From contig CAJFQC010000009.1 in the NCBI GenBank assembly GCA_904418845.1, positions 1-64,000 of the forward strand: 64,000 nucleotides of DNA, written 5' to 3'. A program made the translations under genes and the position numbers. The stretch is from an uncultured Ruminococcus sp. (GTDB taxonomy: Bacteria > Bacillota > Clostridia > Lachnospirales > Lachnospiraceae). Below the pieces are notes generated by a model that had not been told where the DNA came from, made no database searches, and saw only the letters and a program-made list of their open reading frames with translations. Below, piece after piece: positions 16,652 through 25,200 of the stretch; positions within the stretch are counted from its first letter, which is position 1, and each line of letters begins with the position of its first letter.

Positions 16652-17515
16652 ATGGAAGTTAGAACAGCGGCTTCACCAAGAGACGTGAAGCATTACACAA
16701 CAGACAGGTTAAGGGAGGAATTTCTCATTCAGGATTTGTTTCAGGTAGATGAGATCAAGCTTGTATACAGCCACATTGACCGAATCATCACAGGTTCCGC
16801 GGTTCCTGTGAAGGGAAGACTGAACCTGGCGGCGGGCAGCGAGCTGAGAGCGGAGTATTTCCTGCAAAGAAGAGAGATGGGCCTGATCAATATAGGCGGA
16901 GACGGAATCGTGACGGTTGACGGACGTGTGTATGAGATCAACGCGCGCGACGGAATGTATATCGGGCGTGGGGCGAAGGATATTTCCTTTGAAAGCAAGG
17001 ATGCCGCAGATCCGGCGAAGTTCTACCTGAACAGCTGTCCGGCGCACACAGAATACCCGACTGTGCATATCAAGCCTGAGGGCGAGCCGGGGGAAGGCGT
17101 TGTTATAGTAAAGGAGGAGAACAAAGTGGAGATGGGAACGCTTGAGGACTCCAACCACAGAGTGATCAACAAATACATCGTTACAGGACAGGTTCAGAGC
17201 TGCCAGCTTGCAATGGGACTGACAAAGCTTCTTCCGGGAAGCGTGTGGAATACAATGCCCGCACATACACACGACAGACGGATGGAGGTATATCTGTACT
17301 TTGACATGGAGGATGACGCATTTGTTATGCATTATATGGGCGAGCCGCAGGAGACGCGCCATATTGTCATGCGTAATCAGGAGGCAGTCATTTCACCGAG
17401 CTGGTCCATTCATTCAGGCTGCGGTTCCAGAGCATATACATTTATCTGGGGAATGTGCGGCGAGAATCAGGACTATGGCGATATGGACAATATTGATAAC
17501 AAGGATCTGAGGTAA
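16652..17515 (+). CDS. kduI: 5-dehydro-4-deoxy-D-glucuronate isomerase
   Basis: Converts 5-keto-4-deoxyuronate (from unsaturated uronic acids) to 3-deoxy-D-glycero-2,5-hexodiulosonate. The 287-residue length suits KduI. Metal-binding residues of its cupin fold are visible: the HTH pair and Glu in MPAHTHDRRMEVYLYF, and a later His in SPSWSIHSGCGSRAYTF. The N-terminal EVRTAASPRDVKHYTTDRLR is a family hallmark. AGGAGG precedes the ATG. kduD follows after 29 bases, then eda and kdgK, so the whole ketodeoxyuronate route lies in order. Confidence 0.95.
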   Translation: MEVRTAASPRDVKHYTTDRLREEFLIQDLFQVDEIKLVYSHIDRIITGSAVPVKGRLNLAAGSELRAEYFLQRREMGLINIGGDGIVTVDGRVYEINARDGMYIGRGAKDISFESKDAADPAKFYLNSCPAHTEYPTVHIKPEGEPGEGVVIVKEENKVEMGTLEDSNHRVINKYIVTGQVQSCQLAMGLTKLLPGSVWNTMPAHTHDRRMEVYLYFDMEDDAFVMHYMGEPQETRHIVMRNQEAVISPSWSIHSGCGSRAYTFIWGMCGENQDYGDMDNIDNKDLR

Positions 17516-17544
17516 CAGCGATAATCAAAAAAGGAGGGAAAGAA

Positions 17545-18336
17545 ATGGTAAACTTTTCATTGGAAAAGAAAATTGCGCTTGTAACAGGCGCGTCTTATGG
17601 AATCGGTTTTGGTATTGCGTCCGCTTACGCAGAGGCGGGAGCAACGATCTGTTTTAATGATATCAGTCAGGAGAAGGTCGATATGGGACTTGCTTCTTAC
17701 AAAGAAGCTGGCATTGAGGCGCACGGGTATGTGTGCGATGTGACAGACGAAGCGCAGGTAAAGGCAATGGTGGCAAAGATCAATGAGGAAGTCGGAGTGA
17801 TTGACATTCTTGTGAATAACGCGGGTATTATCATGAGAAAACCGATGCTTGAGATGGAAGCAGATGAGTTCCGCAAAGTGATCGACGTTGACCTGAATGC
17901 TCCGTTTATCGTTTCCAAGGCTGTAATTCCGGGAATGATTGAGAAGGGGCATGGAAAGATCATCAATATCTGTTCCATGATGAGCGAGCTGGGACGCGAG
18001 ACTGTATCCGCGTACGCGGCGGCAAAGGGCGGACTTAAGATGCTCACAAGAAATATCTGCTCCGAGTACGGCGAGTACAATATCCAGTGCAACGGCATCG
18101 GGCCGGGATATATCGCGACACCTCAGACAGCTCCGCTCCGTGAGCGTCAGGCTGACGGAAGCAGACACCCATTTGATCAGTTCATCGTGTCTAAGACACC
18201 GGCCGCAAGATGGGGGAATCCCGAGGATCTTCAGGGACCGGCAGTGTTCCTTGCTTCTGATGCTTCCGATTTTGTGAACGGACACATTCTGTATGTGGAC
18301 GGAGGCATTCTTGCTTATATCGGCAAACAGCCGTAG
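17545..18336 (+). CDS. kduD: SDR oxidoreductase, KduD/gluconate 5-dehydrogenase type
   Basis: A 263-residue classical short-chain dehydrogenase, expected to reduce 3-deoxy-D-glycero-2,5-hexodiulosonate to 2-keto-3-deoxygluconate with NADH. Motifs: TGASYGIG, NNAG in DILVNNAGI, Ser in INICSMMSELG, and YAAAK. It retains the lengthened loop before the C-terminus (APLRERQADGSRHPFDQFI) typical of gluconate 5-dehydrogenase/KduD relatives. AGGAGG lies upstream. Sequence alone does not separate KduD from gluconate 5-dehydrogenase; the neighbour kduI favours KduD. A terminator hairpin follows. Confidence 0.85.
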   Translation: MVNFSLEKKIALVTGASYGIGFGIASAYAEAGATICFNDISQEKVDMGLASYKEAGIEAHGYVCDVTDEAQVKAMVAKINEEVGVIDILVNNAGIIMRKPMLEMEADEFRKVIDVDLNAPFIVSKAVIPGMIEKGHGKIINICSMMSELGRETVSAYAAAKGGLKMLTRNICSEYGEYNIQCNGIGPGYIATPQTAPLRERQADGSRHPFDQFIVSKTPAARWGNPEDLQGPAVFLASDASDFVNGHILYVDGGILAYIGKQP

Positions 18337-18342
18337 AGGAAG

Positions 18343-18381
18343 AAAAGCAGACACGTTCGGCAGATGAGCGTGTCTGCTTTT
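18343..18381 (+). terminator. Strong hairpin between kduD and eda
   Basis: A perfect 13-bp stem (AAAAGCAGACACG with its complement) and a T-run, right after the kduD stop. It divides the four-gene pathway into kduI-kduD and eda-kdgK, at least partially. Confidence 0.75.
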
Positions 18382-18418
18382 ATGCAGTATTCTGGAACCG
18401 GCTGCCCTGTAAATACCC

Positions 18419-18447
18419 TGAACACGAAACAGGCCGCGCATTATACT
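18419..18447 (+). promoter_or_regulatory. Possible promoter of eda-kdgK
   Basis: TGAACA and TATACT are spaced by 17 bases, after the terminator hairpin and about 60 bases before eda. It would allow separate expression of the lower pathway. Confidence 0.45.
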
Positions 18448-18509
18448 CACAAATAAGATACTGCACATCGAAAACATGATTTCATATTGTGAAACAAAGG
18501 AGAATGAAA

Positions 18510-19151
18510 ATGAATGAAGTATTAAAGCAGATTGAAGAGATAGGGATCGTTCCTGTCGTTGTCCTCGATGACGCGAAAGACGCAGAACCTTTAGCCAGGG
18601 CTCTCTGCGAGGGCGGGCTTCCCTGTGCTGAGGTGACGTTCCGCACAGACGCGGCAGAGGAATCTATCCGTATCATGTCTGAGAAGTTCCCGGACATGCT
18701 CGTAGGAGCGGGAACAGTGCTGACAACAGAACAGGTGGACCGCGCGGCGGCAGCCGGAGCGAAATTTATCGTAAGCCCGGGCCTTAATCCGAAGATCGTA
18801 AAATACTGTGCTGAAAAGGAAATTCTCATCACACCGGGATGTGCGAATCCAAGCGACATAGAGCAGGCGATCGAGAACGGGCTTGGAGCCGTAAAGTTTT
18901 TCCCGGCAGAGCAGGCAGGCGGTCTGGCATACATTAAAGCGATCGCGGCACCGTACGTAGGGATAAAGTTCATGCCGACAGGCGGTATCAACCCGAAGAA
19001 TGTAAAAGAGTATCTTGCATATGACAGGATCCTTGCCTGCGGCGGAAGCTGGATGGTAAAGGGCGACCTTGTCAAGGCGGGAGCATTTGACAAGATCAAA
19101 GAACTTGTAAAAGAAGCAGTAGAGATCGTAAAAGAAAGCAGAGGTAAATAA
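18510..19151 (+). CDS. eda: KDPG aldolase (bifunctional 4-hydroxy-2-oxoglutarate / 2-dehydro-3-deoxyphosphogluconate aldolase)
   Basis: Splits 2-keto-3-deoxy-6-phosphogluconate into pyruvate and glyceraldehyde 3-phosphate. The 213-residue class I aldolase shows the catalytic Glu in LPCAEVTFRT and the Schiff-base Lys in GAVKFFPAEQAGG, with MPTGGINPKNV in the phosphate-binding part. The ATG at 18510 is 7 bases from AAAGGAG; an ATG at 18504 is too close to it. kdgK, whose product is the substrate, begins 2 bases after the stop. Confidence 0.93.
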   Translation: MNEVLKQIEEIGIVPVVVLDDAKDAEPLARALCEGGLPCAEVTFRTDAAEESIRIMSEKFPDMLVGAGTVLTTEQVDRAAAAGAKFIVSPGLNPKIVKYCAEKEILITPGCANPSDIEQAIENGLGAVKFFPAEQAGGLAYIKAIAAPYVGIKFMPTGGINPKNVKEYLAYDRILACGGSWMVKGDLVKAGAFDKIKELVKEAVEIVKESRGK

Positions 19152-19153
19152 GA

Positions 19154-20179
19154 ATGACAAAGAAAGTAATCACATTTGGTGAAATCATGTTAAGGCTTGC
19201 TCCCGAGGGATATTATCGTTTCGTACAGGCGGATACCTTTGGCGCTACATACGGCGGAGGAGAGGCAAATGTGGCTGTCTCCCTCGCAAACTACGGATTT
19301 GACGCAAAGTTTGTGACAAAGCTTCCGAAGCATGAGATCGGACAGGCTGCTGTCAACTCTTTAAGAAAATACGGAGTAGACACATCTTACATCGTGCGCG
19401 GCGGCGACAGAGTAGGCATTTACTTCCTTGAGAAAGGCGCTTCCCAGCGTCCTTCAAAAGTTATCTACGACCGTGCGGGGTCTTCCATCGCGACAGCTTC
19501 GGCGGAAGATTTCAACTGGAAAGAAATCTTCGGCGGAGCTCAGTGGTTCCACTTCACAGGCATCACACCGGCGCTCAATGACGAAGTAGCGGCTATCTGT
19601 CTTGAGGCATGTAAGGCGGCTAAAGAAGCAGGTGTTACGATCTCCTGTGACCTTAACTACAGAAACAAACTGTGGTCCAAAGAAAAAGCCGGACAGGTAA
19701 TGGGTGAACTGTGTCAGTATGTTGATGTATGCATTGCTAATGAGGAGGATGCTTCCGACGTATTCGGCATCAAAGCCGCAGATACAGATGTAACGAAGGG
19801 AGAAGTAAACCACGAAGGTTACAAAGACGTTGCAAAACAGCTTGCAGACAGGTTCGGTTTCTCTAAGGTCGCCATCACACTGCGAGAGTCTATATCAGCA
19901 AACGATAACAAGTGGTCCGCCATGCTCTATGACGGAACGGACTACTGCTTCAGTAAGAAGTATGCAATGCGTATCGTTGACCGTGTGGGCGGCGGCGACA
20001 GCTTCGGCGGCGGTCTGATCTGCGCGTGCCTTAACGGGTATGATTCTCAGGCGGCGATCGAATTCGCGGTTGCGGCTTCCTGCCTGAAACACTCTATCGA
20101 GGGAGATTTCAACATGGTATCCATGGATGAAGTTCTCAAACTGGCCGGCGGAGATGCTTCCGGACGTGTCCAGAGATAA
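19154..20179 (+). CDS. kdgK: 2-dehydro-3-deoxygluconokinase (PfkB family)
   Basis: Phosphorylates 2-keto-3-deoxygluconate at O6 using ATP. A 341-residue ribokinase-fold kinase: substrate-side GGGEANVAVSLANYG near residue 31, a central SCDLNYRNKLW and C-terminal RVGGGDSFGGG bearing the catalytic Asp (the anion hole reads GGGD rather than the more common GAGD). FGEIMLRLAPEG at the start is characteristic of KDG kinases. Cotranscribed with eda and followed by a terminator. Confidence 0.93.
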   Translation: MTKKVITFGEIMLRLAPEGYYRFVQADTFGATYGGGEANVAVSLANYGFDAKFVTKLPKHEIGQAAVNSLRKYGVDTSYIVRGGDRVGIYFLEKGASQRPSKVIYDRAGSSIATASAEDFNWKEIFGGAQWFHFTGITPALNDEVAAICLEACKAAKEAGVTISCDLNYRNKLWSKEKAGQVMGELCQYVDVCIANEEDASDVFGIKAADTDVTKGEVNHEGYKDVAKQLADRFGFSKVAITLRESISANDNKWSAMLYDGTDYCFSKKYAMRIVDRVGGGDSFGGGLICACLNGYDSQAAIEFAVAASCLKHSIEGDFNMVSMDEVLKLAGGDASGRVQR

Positions 20180-20215
20180 TCTTGACGACGTGAAATTTAT
20201 ATAAACCCATCCTTT

Positions 20216-20252
20216 GCGGGGATGCTGTCTATCATGCAGTATCCCCGCTTTT
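20216..20252. terminator. Terminator between kdgK and the convergent AraC-type gene
   Basis: GCGGGGAT and ATCCCCGC form an 8-bp stem extended by imperfect pairing, followed by TTTT. It overlaps the last codons of the minus-strand regulator. Confidence 0.65.
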
Positions 20253-21188
20253 AGTGTGTCCGCGGCGCGCGCCCAGACTGTCAGAAAAGACAGACTTTGT
20301 AATAAGCTTCCGGTACTGTGAAGGAGTCGTGTTTATTATCTGCATAAACACTTTTGAGTAGCGCTGCGAGTCATTGAAACCGACGCGGAGCGCAATATCA
20401 GTGAGGGAAAGGCTGCTGTCCGCCATAAGCTCTATCGAACGGTTGATCCGGTAAATATTGATATAGCTGGAGAGTGAAAGCCCCATATAGGTTTTAAACA
20501 GTCCGCGCAGGTATCGGTCCGATACATGAAGCTGTCGGGCGATATCTTCCTGCATGATTTTCTCCGCATACCGTTCCCTGATATAATTCAGTGTATAAGC
20601 CATATAGCTGTTCTGACGCTGCGGAAATGAAAAGATTCGGTCCGATCTGCTTTTGTCAAGTATGTGCAGCATCAGGTGGATGAGGGCGATATTTATATTG
20701 GCGGCAGAGAACAGGCTGTCCGACGAAGAATAAAGACTTATAAGTCTGTCAAGCATCCCGTCGATCGTGTTGTCTGACAAAAAATAATAATAAGAATGCG
20801 AACTGAACAAAATGGCATGCAGCAATGTAACCGGCTGTATTCCGTTGTCCTCCAGCACAATTTTTGAGAATAGTTCCGGATTGAAATGGACATGCTGAAA
20901 TGAGCAGCCTGATTCTTTATTTAAATAAAGAGAATGAACGACGTCAGGAAGAATCATTATAAAGTCGTTCTGTCTGCAATGCACGGTCTCTGAACGGATA
21001 TCCATATAACATTCTCCGGACAGGATACGGTATATTTCTACTGTGGAGTGCATGTGGCGGGGAAAAGTATATCCCGCGCTGCGGGACTCCGTGAGAGCGC
21101 CTGATAAAATAGAGTCGGAAAGGGGCATGATAACAGACGCTTTATCCTGTATAATATCTGTGCTGCTGCGCAGACGATTATCTTTCAA
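20232..21188 (-). CDS. AraC-family transcriptional regulator with cupin domain
   Basis: A 318-residue regulator. Residues 20-110 are an AraC_binding cupin (FPRHMHSTVEIYRILSGECY, CRQNDFIMILPDVVHSLYL). The C-terminus has the two helix-turn-helix motifs (IMQEDIARQLHVSDRYLRGL and LSLTDIALRVGFNDSQRYSK, then MQIINTTPSQYRKL). A TTG at 21188 is the likely start, 8 bases from GGAGG; the frame continues to 21233 with no site there. It is divergent from the foldase-like and beta-helix genes and convergent with kdgK, so it is the second candidate regulator of the locus. Confidence 0.85.
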   Translation of the reverse strand: MKDNRLRSSTDIIQDKASVIMPLSDSILSGALTESRSAGYTFPRHMHSTVEIYRILSGECYMDIRSETVHCRQNDFIMILPDVVHSLYLNKESGCSFQHVHFNPELFSKIVLEDNGIQPVTLLHAILFSSHSYYYFLSDNTIDGMLDRLISLYSSSDSLFSAANINIALIHLMLHILDKSRSDRIFSFPQRQNSYMAYTLNYIRERYAEKIMQEDIARQLHVSDRYLRGLFKTYMGLSLSSYINIYRINRSIELMADSSLSLTDIALRVGFNDSQRYSKVFMQIINTTPSQYRKLITKSVFSDSLGARRGHTKSGDTA

Positions 21189-21310
21189 ATGTCCTTCCTC
21201 CTTTTTTATTCGTATATAAGCATACAGAGCCATACTTTTTATTTTTCATAATAAGCCACTCCTTTCCCTTTATGAACTATTCACATAATAACACAAAATC
21301 AGATGCCTGG

Positions 21311-21339
21311 AGACAAATAATTAAAAAAATAATTTGTCT
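21311..21339. promoter_or_regulatory. AT-rich palindrome in a divergent regulatory region
   Basis: AGACAAAT and ATTTGTCT flank a 13-base AT-rich centre, between the divergent AraC-type gene and the foldase-like gene. The 299-base gap around it (21189-21488) has no gene. It may be an operator for either direction. Confidence 0.35.
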
Positions 21340-21403
21340 TTGACGCTGTGTTCCTATGAGTTCCGAATATGACAAATATACACATGAAAACCTACGAAAG
21401 AAC

Positions 21404-21433
21404 CAAGAAAGTAAATGGCAGGACTGATATAAT
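21404..21433 (+). promoter_or_regulatory. Probable activator-dependent promoter of the foldase/beta-helix genes
   Basis: TATAAT at 21428-21433 has no good -35 box; CAAGAAA ends 17 bases upstream, matching the arrangement before kduI. Confidence 0.45.
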
Positions 21434-21488
21434 TTTTCCATAGCAGGCATCTGATAAAGAGGATGCTCTGCCGGGAGGAATACAGACT

Positions 21489-22229
21489 GTGAAAAGACGA
21501 AAAATATGTCTGATTATTATTTCGGGGATTATCTTCGCGGCTGCGGCAGCCGTGGCTGCAAAGGCAGTTTTCGAAAGGGCGGCCGGGCCGGATATTGTCA
21601 TAGACGGGAAGAGAGTCAGCAAAGAAGAATATCTTATCTGTATGAAGTCAGTGGAGTATGATACGAAAATTCAGATACAGCAGGAGTACGGGGCCGGTTA
21701 CGATGAAAAGTTCTGGACTCGGCAATACGGCGGCAGCGCCGGATACGAAATCCTGGCTGAGAACACAATAGAAAGACTGAAGCACATTCATGCAGTATAT
21801 GACATTGCCAGGCAAAATGGTGATGTCGGCGACTCCGGCTATGAAGCGATCAAGAAGCGCTGGGAATCTGAGAATGCCCGACGCAGTGAAAAAACCGGGA
21901 GCGGAGAAGTGATCTACGGCCTCAAAGAGTATACGTTTGACCTGTATCTCCAGTATGAGATGAGCACCCTGAAAGAGACGTACTGCAATGACCAGTCGCG
22001 GGAAGGCATGGATCTTACGGAGGAAGAAGTACTTGAGCACTATAACAGACGTGACTGGATATTTGGGGAGGACGCGGAGAAGGCGGACCTTGATACGGCA
22101 AGGATTGCAGTGGAGAGGGAGCTGCGTGAGCAGAAGTATGACCATATAGTCAGACAGCGTGCGGAGAATTCTAAAGTGGACGGAGACATGGAGTCAGTGT
22201 CCGAATTCACTTTGAAGAATATACAGTAA
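21489..22229 (+). CDS. Exported protein, PrsA/SurA-like chaperone N-domain (uncertain)
   Basis: A 246-residue protein with an N-terminal signal or anchor helix (KICLIIISGIIFAAAAAVAA) and a mainly helical, charged remainder. The order IDGKRVSKEEYLICMKSVEYD, a long helical region and LTEEEVLEHYNRRDW, plus DLDTARIAVERELREQKYDHIV at the end, recalls SurA/PrsA-type chaperone domains. No parvulin isomerase domain can be recognised. GTG start after GGGAGGA. It lies 20 bases before the large surface protein and may help it fold after export; that is an inference. Confidence 0.55.
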   Translation: MKRRKICLIIISGIIFAAAAAVAAKAVFERAAGPDIVIDGKRVSKEEYLICMKSVEYDTKIQIQQEYGAGYDEKFWTRQYGGSAGYEILAENTIERLKHIHAVYDIARQNGDVGDSGYEAIKKRWESENARRSEKTGSGEVIYGLKEYTFDLYLQYEMSTLKETYCNDQSREGMDLTEEEVLEHYNRRDWIFGEDAEKADLDTARIAVERELREQKYDHIVRQRAENSKVDGDMESVSEFTLKNIQ

Positions 22230-22249
22230 AAGCAAAGGAGAGAAGAGCT

Positions 22250-25200
22250 ATGAAAAAGAGATGGATAGGAGGAATTATGGCCCTGGTTCTTGCCGGCACG
22301 TCGGCTTTCTCGCTGATGCCCGCATATACGGCGCAGGCGGAACCGCAAAGAGCGTCCGGGACGACTTATTACGTCGACTCTAATGGCGGAAACGACGGGA
22401 ACAACGGGACTTCTGAGAGTCAGGCATTTAAGACGCTTGGAAAGATAAACAGCCTGGATCTGGGGCCTGGAGACCAGGTACTGCTCAAGAAAGGTTCGGT
22501 CTTTGAGAGCCAGTGGCTCCATGTACAGGGAAGCGGAAGCGAGGGGAATCCGATTATAATCTCTACCTACGGCGAGGGAGACAGACCAAAGATTAATACG
22601 AACGGCCAGGGGCAGTGGGAGCAGAATTACGGAAAGCCTCTGGATAATGCGAACCACAGGTGGAACGGCACAGTGTCATCTGCAATTCTTCTCAAAGATG
22701 TGGAATACATCGAGATAAGAGGTCTGGAACTTACAAACGACCGGGACGCGGCAGGCAATCCGTCTGCTGAAACAGCCAAAAAGTATAATGCTGCGGACTG
22801 CATGGACAGAACCGGCGTCGCCGGGGTCGCAAAGGATAAAGGAACGCTGGAACACATTGTGCTGGATGATTTATACATACATGATGTGGACGGCAACGTG
22901 TATAATAAGCATATGGCGAACGGCGGCATTTACTTTATTATTGAGAAACCGACGGATGACGCTTCTGCGGAAATACCGAGATATGAAGACCTGGCAATCA
23001 GAAACTGCCGTCTGGATACAGTGAACCGCTGGGGAATTGCGGTGGGATATACCTATAACTGGGATAAATTTCAGTCTGCTGAGATAAGCGACAGTGTGGT
23101 AAAGACATATGGCTCGTCAGATGTTGTGATAGAGAACAACTATCTGAACAATGTGGGCGGAGACGCAATCACAACGATGTATCTGGACAGGCCGCTTATA
23201 CAGTACAATGTGTCAGAAAACGCTGCGGCGCAGATCAGTTTTGACCATTATACGGAACGGCAGCCGGTACTGAACAATCAAGGGAAGCCCACTGGCCGTT
23301 ATCAGGATGTCTCAGCAGGAAGAGTTGCGGCAGGTATCTGGCCGTGGAAGTGCAAGGATCCTGTGTTCCAGTACAATGAGTGCTTCAGAACCCTGAACGC
23401 TTCGAATGGAAACGGCGACGGACAGCCATGGGATGCAGATTATGGCGACGGCACGAACTACCAGTATAATTATAGTCATGGGAACACAGCAAGCACAATC
23501 ATGTTCTGCGGAGTAGATTCTGTGAACACTACATTCCGTTACAATATCAGCCAGAATGAGGATATGGGGCCCCTGGATCCGGCTGGGAACTCGGGCTATA
23601 CCCATGTGTATAATAATACGTTCTATATCAAAGAAGGCCTGACGCATATATGGAGCACCCTGCATTCAAACAACGGTCCGGTGAAGATAGAGAACAATAT
23701 TTTCTACTTCGCAGGAAATTCACCGGTACATGTGACAAACTGGAATCCGAGCGGTAACAAGACTTATGATAACAACCTGTACTATAATGTGACGAATGTT
23801 CCTGCTCAGGATCAAAATGCAGTGAAGGTGGATATAGGAGAACCGCTGTTTGAAAATGCAGGGACAGGACCCACGGGAGCGGCAGCGGACAAGATGGCCA
23901 GAAAGCATGAAGATCCGAACCAGTCGACAGAGTTTGACGGCTATAAACTCGCAGAGGGCTCCAGGGCAGTCAATGCGGGAAAGATTATTACAGATGAAAA
24001 CGGATATGCGATTGAGAAAGACTTCTTTGGAAATCAGATTACTGCGGTGCCGGAGATAGGAGCGGCGGAGAGTACTTCGGCGATATCCCTTGTCCTGCGG
24101 TCGGACGAATATACAATTACAGATAAAACAATCAGCGATATCCCTAAGTACACGACACTGGAGAAATTTCTTAAGAACGTGGTTTTCGATAACGGCGTGA
24201 CAGTGACAGTCAGGGATGGGGCGGACATACTCGACAGCGCGGATATCATAAAAGGCGGCGTGACAGTGACACTTTCCTATGAGGGAATGAGTGATGTGAC
24301 ATATACAGTCGAGCCGAGTGCGGACAAAGAACTGAAGTCTGCATACTATGAGGTCAAGGACGCTGTAATCAGGGTTCCCTATACGGCAGCGAATCCGACG
24401 ACAGCAAGTCAGCTAAAGCAGAACCTCACAGTAAGCGACACTGCGACAATATCCGTCTTAAACGGAGGCAGCGAGCTTGCGGACGCAGAACCTGTGTCGG
24501 CGGGAATGACAGTGCGCATCACGGCAGAGAACGGGGATGTAAATGACTTTACAATTGAGGAGAAGAACGAGTATAACTGGGTGGCCGACTATACGGGACC
24601 GCACAATGGATCTGCCGGAGTACAGGGCAACGTCTGGTTCGCGCAGCAGCGAAACTCATCCGGAGGAGAGTGGGAGAATCTTACGGAGAGAGATAAGGGA
24701 GGCTGGCCAAACTGGGTAGTAGGGAGCTCATGGCCGGTGGGCGTAGACAGCCCTGTCGAACCGCCCATTGGAGCGGACAAAGACGGTCTGATCGGCTCTC
24801 CCGACGGCACGGACGCGGCGATGGTATTTCGGGCGCCCAAGGACGGATATGTATCATTTTCCATAAAAGACGATGAACCTTATTTCCGACATACTAACAA
24901 TGGTGGAGACAGAGTGGTTACTCTGATGATTATGAAAAACGAGGAAATCATTGATTCGGTTGAATTAAACAATTTAGATGTTAACGTACCGGCAACCGGA
25001 TGGATCAACGGTAAGGCGGGCTTTGGCGGCATTCTTGTAAAAAGGGGAGACTTTATCAGAGTGGCCACTGTTTCTACGGGAAATACAGCTCAAAATACAA
25101 TCCACATTACTCCGGAGATCAGCTACATGGATCAGGAAGTGGCGGACGAAGAGGCGCCGGATATACCGCAGGCAGTCAGAAGCGTGGAAGTGTCGGAGGC

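Noticed and set aside
16709..17362. 217-codon open frame antisense to kduI
   Set aside because: The sense gene has clear KduI motifs; the antisense frame has no ribosome site and random-looking composition.
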